Both the position numbers and the translations under genes were made by a program. From contig CM038216.1 of NCBI GenBank assembly GCA_021442155.1, forward strand, positions 159,263,983 through 159,327,982: a DNA stretch of 64,000 bases, in the 5' to 3' direction. The notes under the pieces were generated by a model. It worked only from the letters and a program-made list of their open reading frames with translations. It did no database searches and had not been told where the DNA came from. Shown piece after piece: positions 12,461 to 24,720 of the stretch. Positions within the stretch are counted from its first letter, which is position 1. Each line of letters begins with the position of its first letter. Source of the DNA: Cymbidium sinense (lineage: Eukaryota; Streptophyta; Magnoliopsida; Asparagales; Orchidaceae).

Positions 12461-13815
12461 ACCCATACAAGAATCATAAAGATAAGACAATAGTTTAACA
12501 GGTTTAAGCAATAACACGTGTGAATCCTAAATAGTATTCATAGCTAATCTTAGTTTAACTTTTCATTTTATAATTTTAAAAATAGCTTTGAACTTTATTA
12601 GTGATAATAGCCACATATAATAAATAATTCAACACATGAAAGCTTTACACACATAAGTATATTCATTTGATTATTTGATTTGAAAACATGAATACATGAT
12701 GCAAATGAAATACAAATTTATAATGTTTGAAAAGGAATAATTAAACATTTCCATATAATTCATTCAACTACATTAATTCCTAAGGACAACTAAGTTGAAT
12801 AGAATCACTTAAGGAAAGACGAAGCTTGTTATGAAGTTTGATTTTGGATTTGATTCATTAAATTCAAAGAGGAGAAATAGTAAATTTGTTGTTTTTATCC
12901 CCATCCCATGTTGATGATTTAATATGTTTTAGGAGAAATAATTAAGTGAATTTTATGAATTAATTAAGTTGGAATCATTAAGCAATTCATTTAATTACCA
13001 TTTCCTATGCATCTTTGATTTAATTAATAATTTAATTATGAGCTTCCAATGATTATGCAAATGAGAAATTAAAATTGTAATGCACTTAGGGACATAGTGC
13101 GATGAAGCTCATAATTAATTGTTAATTAAATTAAACAATCTAATTAAGTTCTTATATGATTTTCCCACACCTATGGGTTAATCATAATTTCCTTAAGGAT
13201 CTTTATATTATTAAACACATAAAGAGGTACCCACAAATTCAATTTAAGTTATTTGAAGTAATTATCATTTTAATTTGATTTAATTTATCCATTAATTACT
13301 TGATTAACCCTTAATTAAATTTTGATTTAATATCCTTTCTTAATGAAATAGATTTGGGAAACTATTTAGGAAAGATGTCTTAATTATTTTTCCTCATCAT
13401 TTCATTGCTAATCAATGATTAATAATCATTAATTATCTAATTTTTAGTATTTAATATTTTTAATAATTATTAAATGGCTTAATGAGGGTAATTAAGGTAT
13501 GAATTTCAAATTCTCTAAATTAACCAGCCAATAAATCCCAAGAAAATTATGGGAGGTAGAGAACATCTCATTAAATCAACATTTCAAGTTTGGGATTAAT
13601 TAGCCAAGTAACTAGAGCTTAATTGAGCTAATTAAGAAACAAATTCAAACCCTAAATAAGCTTTATTCACTATTCTAATGAAAGAAAAATCATTTTTATT
13701 AAATTCTCTTATGTTTACCCTTTCCAAAATGAGTTTACGCATATTTGTAAGATTTTTCTACAATTAGTTATGAATTTTTAAAGTTATGAGTAATTAATGA
13801 TATTTCAAAGCCTAA

Positions 13816-14960
13816 TTAATCTCTAATTCTATCAACGACATGCTGGAGCTGATGTGGCAACACTTTCCACATGGTGCCATGGGATTGGCATTTAAACCAT
13901 CGATGCATCATCTTTGAGTCGGCGATGGCGAGCAACACGCCATATCTAATCTCGAGGCGGATGGTGGGGATTAATCTTAAGGTTCCTAAGGGACAAAAAT
14001 CATATTTTCTAATTAGATTACTCACCATCGTCCATTCCAATCACACGAAACATGCATGACAGATGATCCTTCATCCCATGAGCGATAGAAGATGGACACC
14101 GTCCACCCTCCTCTACTTAATCCAAGCTGGCCGGAGCTCATGAGGAATTAGAATCGACTCCAAAACCTTCAAAGGATAGATCTAAGGAAATCCTACGGTG
14201 GATATCGCACAAAATGATAAAATTCTTCACAAAAGACTAACTCCTGTTGGATTTTCTATGGTTTGCCGAGATTTACCTACTCAGAGCTCAAGACCGGTGG
14301 TCCAATGACTGAGGTAGATTTATTATGAAAAGACGAAGCCTTGTTGAGAAGCTCGCAACTTGCCTCTCTATCGGTGGCTTAGTGGACCAAGCACCGTCAC
14401 AATAGTCACTGGAGTTGGTCTAAAAGTGGTCTTCGGTGCTCAAATTGATTAGTAATAGATTTTTTTCACCTCACTGGAGCTTGGGGAAGGTGTGGGTGAA
14501 GTTTATTTGGATTTGGTGGAGTTTAAGTGGAGTTGGATGGAGTGGAGGCTTGGTTTCACTCGGGTTTGATCTCGCGGGGAATGGGAAGCTCAAGGGAACT
14601 CCAGAAGGCTCTATAGAAGCTCGTCTTAGCTCTTTGAAGCTTTGTGTATGCTTCTCTCAGGTTGGAATGAGATGGGGGAGGAGTATACTCTCCTCTCCAT
14701 AGGATTGGATGGTGATAATTGCCTCTGTTCTTGGCAGTCATCTAGCCGACGCAAGTGGTCGGGGATGTTAGGGAATGGCCGAGGTGGGGGCCCTTGAGTG
14801 GTTGAGGGTTTGGGATGGGCTGAGGTGGAATGTATTTCCTCCCTAAGGTGAGCTAATGGAATGGCTTGGACTAGCTCACCTCCTTCAACCCATGGCTGAC
14901 CCAATCTATTTTTGGTTAGGTTAGCCAGCAGGTCAAAGGTCCAAATCAAGCTGGCAGCCA
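13816..14960 (-). repeat. GC-richer conserved LTR module in copy C
   Basis: Marked by TTTCCACATGGTGCCA (13864-13879) with GATGTGG just upstream, followed by a gene-promoter-like stretch around GGCGGATGG..GGGATTAATCT. The same motif is at 17761-17776 and 35987-36002, and reversed at 43652-43666 in copy G (GGAGCC variant); copy I has a diverged form near 49790. It ends in a GAGGAGTATACTCTCCTC inverted repeat (14679-14696). Several 60-110-codon frames overlap on both strands with no recognisable product. Confidence 0.6.
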
Positions 14961-15069
14961 AGGGTAACCATCCAAATGGGGATTTTATCTCATTTAGAGG
15001 GGTTTACCTAATAGTTTTTGGCCTAATTCGGGTCCAAAGTGGTTGGGTTTTATTTAGGCTAACCCATGG

Positions 15070-16080
15070 AGACCCAAGGATGGGGCATGCCAAGTTTGGT
15101 TGAGTTTGGAGTTAGTTTGGTTGGGTTTGGCTCAATTTGGCCCATGTAGGTCAAATTAGGTCAAATTAGGTTAGGTTGACCAATTGGTAAAATTGGGTCA
15201 AACCAAGGGTTGGGTCATGTTCAAATGATGATTTGGAGTTGATTGTAGGCATTGATTTTAATTAATTTGGATTGTATTGAGATTTGAGGTTAAGTAAGCA
15301 TTGGGTTCAATTTGGTTTAAATTGAGGTTTGAGATCAAATTTGGTCAACTTGAGTCAAAAATCCAATTGGACTTGGTTTGGATTGATTGATGGTTGAATC
15401 ATATTCAAGGATTAATTTATGATTGATTGAAGGCATTGGTTTCAATCAATTGGGTTTAGAATGAAGTTTGGTTCAATTTGTTTCATATAGGCTAATTGGG
15501 TCAACTTGGGTTAAGTGATCAAATTAGTTTAATTTGACCCAATTCATTGTAATTGTATAATCAAGGGTGATCAACAATTATTGTAGAAGGTATTGAATGT
15601 CTTGGATCAATCTAATTTGCATTAAACTGGAGTTTGGATCAAATGGGTCCTTTATGTCACTTTCAATAAAGTTAACCAAATGGGTCAATTTGAGTTGGAT
15701 GGAGTTGAATAAGATTAAATTAAGTTTGATAATTGATTTGGAATTGATTGATTACTTTGATTGTAATTAATTTGGATTTAATTGAATTTTGGCTCATGTA
15801 GACCCTTTTGGTTAAATGGGCTAGGTTAGGTTAATTGAATTGGTTTGATTGGTTTGATTTGATTGTAGATTTTTGAAGAGCTTGAAATGATGTATTGAAT
15901 GGTTGGAATGCTTTGTGAAAATCAATTGGGTTTGGTTTAATTGAAAGTGTTTTGGGTTAAGTTCATAGGATTGGATCATGGGATTAAGATGGGTTTGGGT
16001 TCAAGTCATTTTGGCTTGGAACTTGGATATGAAATAAAATCCAATTGGGTTTGATTGTATTTATTTGAGGTTGGATTTAC
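15070..16080 (-). repeat. Degenerate GGTCAA/TTGG word-repeat tract in LTR C
   Basis: About 1 kb built largely from recombined short words such as GGGTCAA, TTTGGTT, AATTGG and TTGATT, with no fixed period. Equivalent tracts lie at 18900-20130, 41390-42430 (reverse complement) and 51000-52150, so it is a stable LTR subregion that diverges quickly in detail. No coding function was recognised. Confidence 0.65.
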
Positions 16081-16305
16081 ATGAGTGGATAGACATAGGT
16101 TATGGGTTAAGCCATAGGATAGGTAGGTTCCTCTAGTCTTAAGGTATAGCCTAAACTTATGGTTCCCCTTCCCAAGTATGTAGGCTTAGGTTTAGTGTTC
16201 ATCTAATCACTAGAAGTGTCCTATGAGTAAGGAGATTTTAGTGTCTAAAAGACTTCTAAGTCTAAGATAGGAGGATGAATCCTCACTCTAAATGTGAGGC
16301 CAACA

Positions 16306-19300
16306 TAAATAGATATAGATGTATATATATGTATAAGAATGAAATTCATGCAAAAGATTGTATATTAATAAATTTATTTATCCATGTAAAGTAAAGCTTT
16401 ACCCAAATTCTAATGTATGTATACATATGAATGAAATTATGTAAGTACGTTCAATTGTTAAACTAGGAAAGTGAGGTAATCTATGACCTCCTTCACGCTA
16501 CTTAAAGCAACGTATTTTAGGGATGTCCAGGCTATATACTTACTAACATTCAAGCACATATAAACACACATATGAATCATGAAAATAGAATAATCCTTCA
16601 ACATGTTTAAGCTGTAAGCAAAAGTAAATCACATAGAATATTCATAGCCAACATCAACTTAAATCTTCATCATTAATTTATAATTTTTAAAAATAATTTG
16701 AGATTTATTAGTGATAATAGCCATGCCATATAATAGGATTAATCCAACACATGCAACTTTCACATAATTAAATTCAATTGATTCTATTATTTGAAAACAT
16801 GAATACATGATATCAAATAGTATACAAATTTATAATGATTGAAATGGAATAATTAAACATTGCCACATAATACATTCAACCACATTACTTTCTAAGGACA
16901 ATACAGTTAAATAAAACCATTTAAGGTCAACCAAGGTTGTTATGAAGTTTTATTTTGGATTTGAATAATTAAACTTAAAGAAGAGAAATAGTATTTGCTA
17001 TTTTACCCCATCCCACATTAGTGAATTAATGTGTGTAATGAAAAGTAATTAAGTTAATTTTATCAATTTATTAAGTTCAAATCATTAAACAATTAATTTA
17101 ATTTGCTTTTCCTAAGTCTCTTTAATTTAATTAGCCATTTAACCATGAGCCTCTAATGATATGCCAATGAGTAATTAAAACATACAATGCACTTAACAAG
17201 ACCTAATGCAATGAGGCTCATGCTTAAGGGTTAATCAGATGAAAGAAGAATCTAATTAAGTACTTATATGGTTTTTCCACACTCAGAATCCATGAATTCA
17301 ATTTGAATTATTAGAAATAATTATCATTTTAATTTGATTTGTCATCCCATTTATTAATATACCCATTAATTAACCCACCTAATGGAATGCATTTAGGAGT
17401 TCAATTAGGAAAGAAGTCCTAATCATTTTGCCTTATGACTCCAATGTTAACCAGTGATCAACCATTGCTAATTATTTAATTTTTGTTATTTTAAAATTTT
17501 AATTATTGTTAAATTGATTAAGAAGAGTAATTAGGATGGGAATTTCAAATTCTCTCAATTACATAGCAAATAAATCCCAGAAAATTATGGGAGACAAAGG
17601 ACATCCCATAGGATTAACCACCAAATTAGGATCTTAATTAATTAGTTTTTTAAATTTTTTTCATATTTATTTTAATTTTTTAAATTTTTTTATTTATTAC
17701 CTTTTATGACTTTAATTAATCCATAATTGTGGCACCACGTAGGAGCTGACGTGGCGGCAGTTTCCACATGGTGCCACGGGATAGGCTACTTAAAACGTCC
17801 CTCATAGTGGATGAGTTAGCGATGGAGGATGGAGTTTTGTCCCCACCATCCAATCTCGAATCAAACGGCGGAGATTAATCTCATGATTCCTATTATATTA
17901 AATCAAAAAATCTAATGGATTGAATCACAACCGTCCATTCTATTCATGGGGAATGGACGACTGATGATCCATCATCCCCCGACCTTAGGAAGATGAACAC
18001 TATCTAGCTTCCACCGCTTGATCTGACCTCATCAAAGTTCATAGAATGTCAACATCAACTCTAAAATGTGTGGGGAGGAGATCTAAGGAGATTCTATGGT
18101 GGAAAACACATATAATCATACTTTGCTTCACAAAAGACCAACATATATGGGTTTTTCTTCCATTTCCTAGAGTTTTATCTCGCGAGAGCTAGAGACCAGT
18201 GGTCCATCGACTAAGGTAGCATCATCTTGAAGAGATGAAGCCCTTTTAAGAAGATCTTGTGCTGCCTCCATGCCGATGTCTCTCTTGACCAAACATCATC
18301 GCTAAGCTCACCGAAGTTGCTCTTGGAGTGGTCTCCTATGATCAAATTGATCCAGGATCAATTTGTTTCGACTCGTCAAAACTTGGGGAAGTTGTAGGAG
18401 GAGTTAATTTGAGTTTGGTAGAGTTTAAGTAAGGTTGGATGGGCGGGGCTCTCAATTTCAAATAGGAGTTGGTCTCGTTGGTGATGGGGTGCACTAAGGG
18501 TGGGAGAAGCTCTGGGGTTGCTCGGAATGCCCTAAGGATGATCTATGTAAAGTTTGAATGGATGGGGGAAAATATACTCTCCTCCCCAAGTGAAATAAGG
18601 GCTAGGATTGGCTTAGCCTTTGGCAGTCATCTGACTAGGAAAGGTGTTTGGAGATGGTAGTGGACTACTGAGGTGGAAGAGCTTGAGAGGCTGAGGTAGT
18701 GGCATGGGCTGGCATGGGGTGTAACTCCTCCTCTAAGTAAACCAATGGTGGGCTAAGCATAAGCTCACCCTCTCATGACCAAAGGATGAACCTAATAGCC
18801 TTGGGTCAGGTTGGGTTAGTGGTCCTAGAGTCCAAAATGAGCTAAGGGTGGTTGTCATGGCTTGGGGAGTAGGTGAGACCATCCAAATAAATATTTTGTC
18901 TCATTTGGTGGGTTGGATCATGGTTTGTGGCCCAAATCGGGTTCACCATGGGTTGGGTCCACTTGGGCTGACCCATGGTAACCCAAGAATGAGTCATACC
19001 AAGTTTGTTTGGGTCTAGACTTGGTTTGAATGGGTTTGGCTCAATTTGACCCATATGGGTCAAATGAGGTTCAATTGGGTTAGGTTGACCAATTGGTTAA
19101 TTTGGGTCAAATCAAAGGTTTGGATGTGTTCAAATGATGATTTGAAATGTATTGGTGCAATTGGTTTGGTTTAATTTGAAGTGAATTTGAATTTGGCTCA
19201 TATGAGTTCATATAGGTCCAATGGGTTAAGTTGACCAGTTCGATCAAAATGGCTAGATTGGCTTGGGTGGCGGGGTGGTTTAGGTTCAATTGATCATTTG

Positions 19301-20479
19301 AGAATGATTGTAGGTATTAGTTTGAATTAATTTGGATTTGGGAATGATTTAGTTCAATTTGGGTCAAATGGGTCAATTGGGTCGGTTTGACCAAATTGGA
19401 TTAAATTGTATGTTGGATCATGTTTAATAATTGATTTATGATTAATTAGAGGTATTAGTTTCAATCAATTGGGTTTAGGATTTGATTTGGCTCAATTTGT
19501 CCCTTTGGGTCAAATTGGGTCAACTTTGGTCAAGAGCCCAATTTGGCTTGGTTTGGTTCAATTAGCGATTGAGTCATGTTCAATGTTGAATTTATGATTG
19601 ATAGGTGTCATTGATTTTAATTGATTGAAGTTGGAATGAGATTTGGTTCATTTTTATCTGTATGGGTTAATTGGATCAACTTGGATCAAGTGATCGATTT
19701 GATTTGGTTTGACCTAATTGATTGCAATTGGACAATCAAGGATGATCAACATTCATCATAGATTGGATTGGATGGGTTGATTCAATCCAATTTGGGTTGG
19801 ATTGAAGTTTGAATCAATTTGGTCATTTAGGCCACTTTGGGTCAAGTGGACCAATTGGGTTGATTGAGTGGAATTGGATTGAATTAGCTATTGAGAAGAG
19901 TTCAATGATGGATTTAGGGTTGATTGATCACTTTAATTGCAATCTTGGCTCATTTGGATATTTTGGGTCAAATGGGCCACCTTGGGTTAATTAGACTCAT
20001 TTGGTTCAATTAGTTTGATTATAAGTCTTGGGAGGGTTTGAAATAAAGTATTGAATGGTTGTAATGCTTTTGTAAAATCAATTGGATTTGATTTACTTGA
20101 ATGGGCTTGAGTCATAGGATCATGGGATGATTGTAGAATTTATTTAGGTTAAGGGCTAAGTTAACCTGGGTTGGATCCTAGATATAAAACAAAATTCAGT
20201 TGGAGGATGATTGTGTTGGCTTGAGGTTGGTTTTCGATAAGTGGATAAGCATAGGTTTTGGTTTAAGCCATAGGATAGGTAAGACCTATTTATCCTAAGG
20301 AACATCCTAAGTCAATCTGGCCAATTTGCTTTAGGTATACCTTCCTAAGTCCATGGGTTTGGGTTTAGTGTTCTTTTAATCATTAGAAGTGTCCCATGAT
20401 TAGGGAGATCCTGGTGCTTAGAAGACTCCTAAGTCTAAGATGGGAATGATGAGTTCTCACTCAAAAGGTGAGGTCAACA
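16306..20479 (-). mobile_element. Tat/Ogre-like LTR copy B/D, second segment
   Basis: Begins with the TAAAT duplication and continues copy B exactly where it was cut, including a second module with GTGAGGTAATCTATGACCTCC at about 16470. It holds the GC-richer module (17731-18650), the word-repeat tract (18900-20130) and the conserved end (CCATAGGATAGGTA ... AAGGTGAGGTCAACA at 20479). The LTR totals about 6.8 kb after removing copy C. The following CTTAT pairs with CATAT at 6776. Confidence 0.8.
17731..17800 (-). repeat. TTTCCACATGGTGCCA conserved block in LTR D
   Basis: GGCACCACGTAGGAGCTGAC followed by TTTCCACATGGTGCCA (17761-17776). It is the best-preserved short block shared by copies C, D, E and G. 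It contains E-box-like CACATG and G-box-like CACGT cores. A regulatory role is inference only. Confidence 0.5.
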
Positions 20480-20484
20480 CTTAT
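20480..20484. repeat. Right target-site duplication of LTR copy B/D (CTTAT)
   Basis: Follows the LTR terminus GGTCAACA. Compare CATAT at 6776-6780; one base differs, in line with an old insertion. Confidence 0.5.
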
Positions 20485-22116
20485 CTCCAGAAGGGCAATA
20501 GGAAGGGATGTCATTGGACTAGCTGGAGGAGAGCTTGCGAGCAAAAACACAATGGAGGCCTTGGCTTCAAATCAATGCAAGATTGTTTAAATTGCAATTC
20601 TATGAAACTATGGATTAAGCTCAGACAGAACAAGACACTTTGGAAAAAATTCATGACTTGCACTAAGGCACATCCAATGGAAGTTCAACAAAAGATAATT
20701 GACTCCCCATTATGGAAAAATATGCTCAGAATCCAAGGTATTGTAGTCCAATTCATTAGATGAAAAATTAGGGAAGGAAATGTTAAATTTTGGTAGGATA
20801 TATATTTTCATAAGGAACCCTTGTTTACCCATCACCTCAAGCAAACCTTAAAACAACTAGTTAAAGACTTCTATCAAAACCTGGATGGCTTCACCAACTC
20901 CTAGTCCTCTCCAAAGATATTGTAGCAAAAATTGTGCACATTCCCTTTGTTTTATATTCAAAGGAGAAGCCATTGATAGCTTTGAATGAAGCCAAATCAC
21001 TTACTAGCATGCTATATAAAGCTACAACAACCCATTCACCCAACCCCTGGGGGAGACACATTTAGCAAGAGAGCTGGAAACCCACCATTTCTTCTTCTTT
21101 TTTTTGCTAGTGGCTCTTCAACCATGCTTTGCCTACTGAAGATAACATTAAACTGAAAGGCTTCCACCTGACCATAAAGTTCCAGCATTACCATTATGAA
21201 AAAACTATCATACACTTATTTCTACATTGTCATAAAGCTACAACCATTCGGAACAAGCTGTAGATCATATAGGAGCTACATAACATTATTCAACACTCAT
21301 GTGATACTAATCAACTCCTCCTCTCCAGGACTAACTTGGGTAAGCACAGCCATCACAAGTTTCCTTTTATACTCATCCCCATCCTTACTTTTTTGACATT
21401 TGGCTTGATAGAAATGAAACCAAATACAACAATAGTATAAAGATACATGTAGCCTTTGTCCAATAGATTATTATGTGCATTAAGAAATCCCAAGTCTACA
21501 ACAACATTGAGTTAGATAAACCAATAAAGAATGTTAGATTGCAGTCAAATGAAGTCCCTAGCAAACTTATTTTTTGGATCAAGCCAAACACCCCTTGGAT
21601 TAAGTTCAATATTGATGGCTCTTTCAACCCCATTAGTAGTACAACTAGCTTGAGTGGGATTCTCAAGGACTAGGATGGAAATATCATCTATAACTTTCAT
21701 AAACAATGCAATCCATTAGCTCATTATTTGTTGAAATTAATGGCCTACATTTTGCACTCAAGATCTCTCTAGCTTTTCCTAATCATATTTGAATTGAAGT
21801 ACAACCTACCAACTTGATCAACAATTTCAATATAATTAAGGAAGCTCTCTAGAGCTTGGTTTATATCTTTGCCTCTATCTGGCAACTCAACATACATAAG
21901 AAGATAACATTATCTCACATTCTCAAGGAACGAAATCGAGCAGCAGGCCATCTTGTCCATCTTGGTGAATCTTCACAACTTACTTTCATTTCTTTTTCTG
22001 CTTCCAATAGTTTAAAACCATTTATTGCTTGCAACAATCTCGACTTACCTTACATCAAAGGTAAGGTTTCGTAACAATGCTTTGATCAATGAAACTTTTG
22101 GTTTCATGAAAAAGTA
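20480..22116 (+). pseudogene. L1-type LINE, zinc-binding and RNase H region (second part, 3' end)
   Basis: After the CTTAT duplication the LINE frame resumes in phase with codons for LQKGNRKGCHW and the GGLGFKSMQD box typical of the end of plant LINE RT. A stop interrupts near 20761. Further on, in another frame, is a zf-RVT-like segment (LPTEDNI..., HLFLHCHKATT; about 21135-21250) whose Cys pair is decayed. Last comes a plant-type RNase H (RVT_3) with WIKFNIDGSF (about 21595-21625), GILKD and the C-terminal ERNRAAGHLVHLG (about 21928-21966). Several stops and frameshifts make it dead. The end near 22090-22116 (TTTTGGTTTCATGAAAAAG) resembles the usual LINE 3' terminus with a short A-rich tail. 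The 5' portion lies at 6530-6780. Confidence 0.75.
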
Positions 22117-23849
22117 TATATTGACTTAAACTCCCCCTTCTCTCTATTTAACTTACCCAAGCATCCATCACCCCATTTCTATTGCACCTCTTTTTATCTC
22201 TTCCTTTTTTCTCTCAATCTCACTAAACTAGTCTTACAAATAAACTCTTGGTTGTGTATGAAATATCCAAGATCTAATAATTAGTATGTAGTGTTTAAAT
22301 CCTCACTTTGATTTATGTGTAAAATTAGCTTATCAACCTTTGATTTTTTTTCTTCAACATTGCATCATCGTTAAACACATTTTTTTATATTATATTATAT
22401 ATATATTTTATTTTAATGAATGGTTCTAATCATGACAAATGTTTAGATTCATAATTTTGCTTACACCATTATATTTTGCCTTTAGATTAATTTATTTGAT
22501 ATTTGTTAGATCTTTATTTTCATTTGCTATATTTATAAATTTTTTATTAGATCAATAATTTAGAGGCTATTTGGGATCACTTTCTATTTTTTATTTTTTT
22601 ATTTTTGTTTTCAATGTTTTTATTTTTATTTTATTTTTTTACATGAAAACAAAAATATGTTTTGTATTTTTATGAATTATTTGTTTCAAAAAACAAAAAA
22701 TTAAAAAACACATTTAGTTATTATTTTTTAAAATTTTTAATGAAAAAAAAATAATGAAATTAATTATTACTCTGAGGGAGTACTTGGGACCACTTTGTGT
22801 TCTTAGTTTTTTAAAGTTTAAAATAAAATAAAAATATGTTTGATATTTTTTTATTTTAACATAAAGCAAAAAAATATTTGGGAACACAAGTGACGATGAT
22901 GGATGTTGACCTATATATCTATTCTGTTGCTCGAATCAAATCAAATGCAATGAAATCGATGATCGATGAAAGTGATGTACACAAATTAGATTTGAATCAG
23001 CGCCGAAATAACGTAAATAGTACTCATTCATAAAAAAATTACTTAGAATAATTAAAAATGTAAAAATCTATCAAACAAGAATTTTCATAGTTTATTCAAT
23101 TGCACATAATAAAATTGGCAAGCTATAAATGTGACATCATGTGATTTGAGCAATATTATTTTGATCATCGCCGATACTACTTAAAAATGTCTACTTGCAA
23201 GATAAACTATCTTGATACATTTGAAATATTGAAATTGCAAAAGAAAGACACTCATTTGTAAGAGTTGATGCATAAACATAAAATATAAAATAATTACGTG
23301 CATATTTAAATTCTATGACAAAGATAAAATATATGAAAAATATAAATATATTTTAAATAATAATTATTGATGAAGTTAAATTATTATTATTATTATATAA
23401 TCAAGTTAAATTTAATTAGAATCAATCAAAAAATAATATATAAATTAAAATTTATATTATATATATAAACACACATGATATATTAAAATTAATCTATTAT
23501 TATCCTACATTCAAGATAAATCTTGTTACATTAAATTAATTTAAATTAATAATATTATATAATATAATTTTAAAAAATGAAAAAATCAAAACCAAATTTT
23601 TAAAAATCTGAAAAGTATGACTCGTGTTTTAAAAACAAAGAAAATTAAGTTTTACATGTTTTTATTATTTTTTCAAACAAAAAATAAATTTCTTTAAAAA
23701 CAAAAATAATAAAATAGATAAACAAACATATTTTTTATTTTTTATTATTTATTATTTCTTAAAAATAAAAATAAAAAATATGAATTTGGCTCATGTTGAG
23801 TTAAAGATAGCCACCTACTTCTAGTTTATTTAATTCATTGATTAGGTGA
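22117..23849. repeat. AT-rich tract with possible MITE-like termini
   Basis: Very AT-rich, with long runs of A, T and ATT and no gene seen. The sequence TTGGGATCACTTTCTATTTT (about 22570) recurs as TTGGGACCACTTTGTGTTCT (about 22788), each leading into T-rich DNA. A-rich sequence of roughly complementary character closes the region at 23690-23780. This resembles the ends of plant hAT/Mutator-type miniature elements, but no exact terminal inverted repeat or target duplication was found. Confidence 0.3.
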
Positions 23850-24720
23850 TTACCCTACCAAATTGCTCAATTACCACATACATCCAACCAAGATGTTCCA
23901 ACATGGATATGAATAAATTTGTCACTAGAACCCTTAAAACATAACAAACCCTCGACTATAAAGATCAAATCAAGCTCGATCAGGGTGATTGCTAGAACAA
24001 GGTTGAAACCAAGTTGTATGAACTTTGAATTGACCTCTAGAATTAGTAAATAAGTGGGTTTATATGCCAAAATTCTCTTAATATAGATATTTGATTTATT
24101 AATGGCCAATTGCATCAAAATCATCTAATTAAGTCAAATTAATCTAATTGATCTAATTTCTCTAAATTGGTCATAACCATCAAATTAATTAGAATAGTTA
24201 GACTTATAAGCTTCTTTATTTATCTTAAATGTAGTCCAATATGTACAAAACCAAATTGCATAATGGCTTTAGCATAATTAGCTAGGTAAGGTATTTTACC
24301 TATTAAAGCCAAAATATTCTTTCTTGGTGGGTGATTGGACCAAGCTAAACATCATATCCAACTAATTCTTTAGAAGTAATTACATTTAAAATTCTTATTG
24401 ATATATAATGGGTTCAATTCACATTAGTTTAACCCCCTTTTAATAGATTAATTTTTCAAATAAGGCAACATGATCCTTTTTAGGTTCAAATGAGAGCATT
24501 CAAATTCTTGATGAAATTAAATCTATTAGATGACTAAGTCATATTATACCCTTAATGGTGATTAGTCATGGAAGTTTGGGACATATCCTTAGTTTAAACT
24601 AAACCCATTTGATCATTCCAAGTAAGTCAATTTAACCAAATGGATTAACATGTTCTATTTGGGTTAGCATGGGGTAAAATTAGAATTTTATAGGCCCAAT
24701 CACATAATTTTAGAAAAATA
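23850..24720 (-). repeat. Dispersed repeat, inverted relative to 4500-5290
   Basis: The reverse complement follows 4500-5290 in order (see that entry). An 85-codon minus-strand frame (23867-24124) inside it has no recognisable domain and is not conserved in the other copy. Together the two arms lie outside the LINE/LTR nest at 6530-22116 in inverted orientation. Confidence 0.45.

Larger units (their letters stand above)
9416..16305 (-). mobile_element. Complete Tat/Ogre-like solo LTR, ~6.9 kb (copy C)
   Basis: Single LTR of 6,890 bp, beginning TATGGTATTTTATTTT (consensus TGTGGTGTTTTATTTT) and ending GAGGCCAACA on the plus strand, flanked by TAAAT on both sides. No internal domain lies next to it, so it is a solo LTR left by recombination. 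In plus-strand order it holds the conserved start, a 2-kb AT-rich part, two ~240-bp modules (12.05-12.46 kb), a TTAATTAA-rich part, a GC-richer module (13.82-14.95 kb), a long stretch of GGTCAA/TTGG words (15.07-16.08 kb) and the conserved end from about 16100. Short frames on both strands here, including one of 141 codons at 12052-12477, are not supported as genes. Confidence 0.85.

Noticed and set aside
12052..12477. 141-codon minus-strand open frame, the longest in the window
   Set aside because: It lies entirely within LTR copy C across two tandem 240-bp modules and repeats its own residues. The same stretch in other LTR copies is not open, and no domain is recognisable.
14436..15103. Overlapping 60-110-codon frames on both strands
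   Set aside because: They fall in the GC-richer LTR module, where stops are rarer by composition. There is no motif, and the equivalent frames in copies D, G and I are not conserved.
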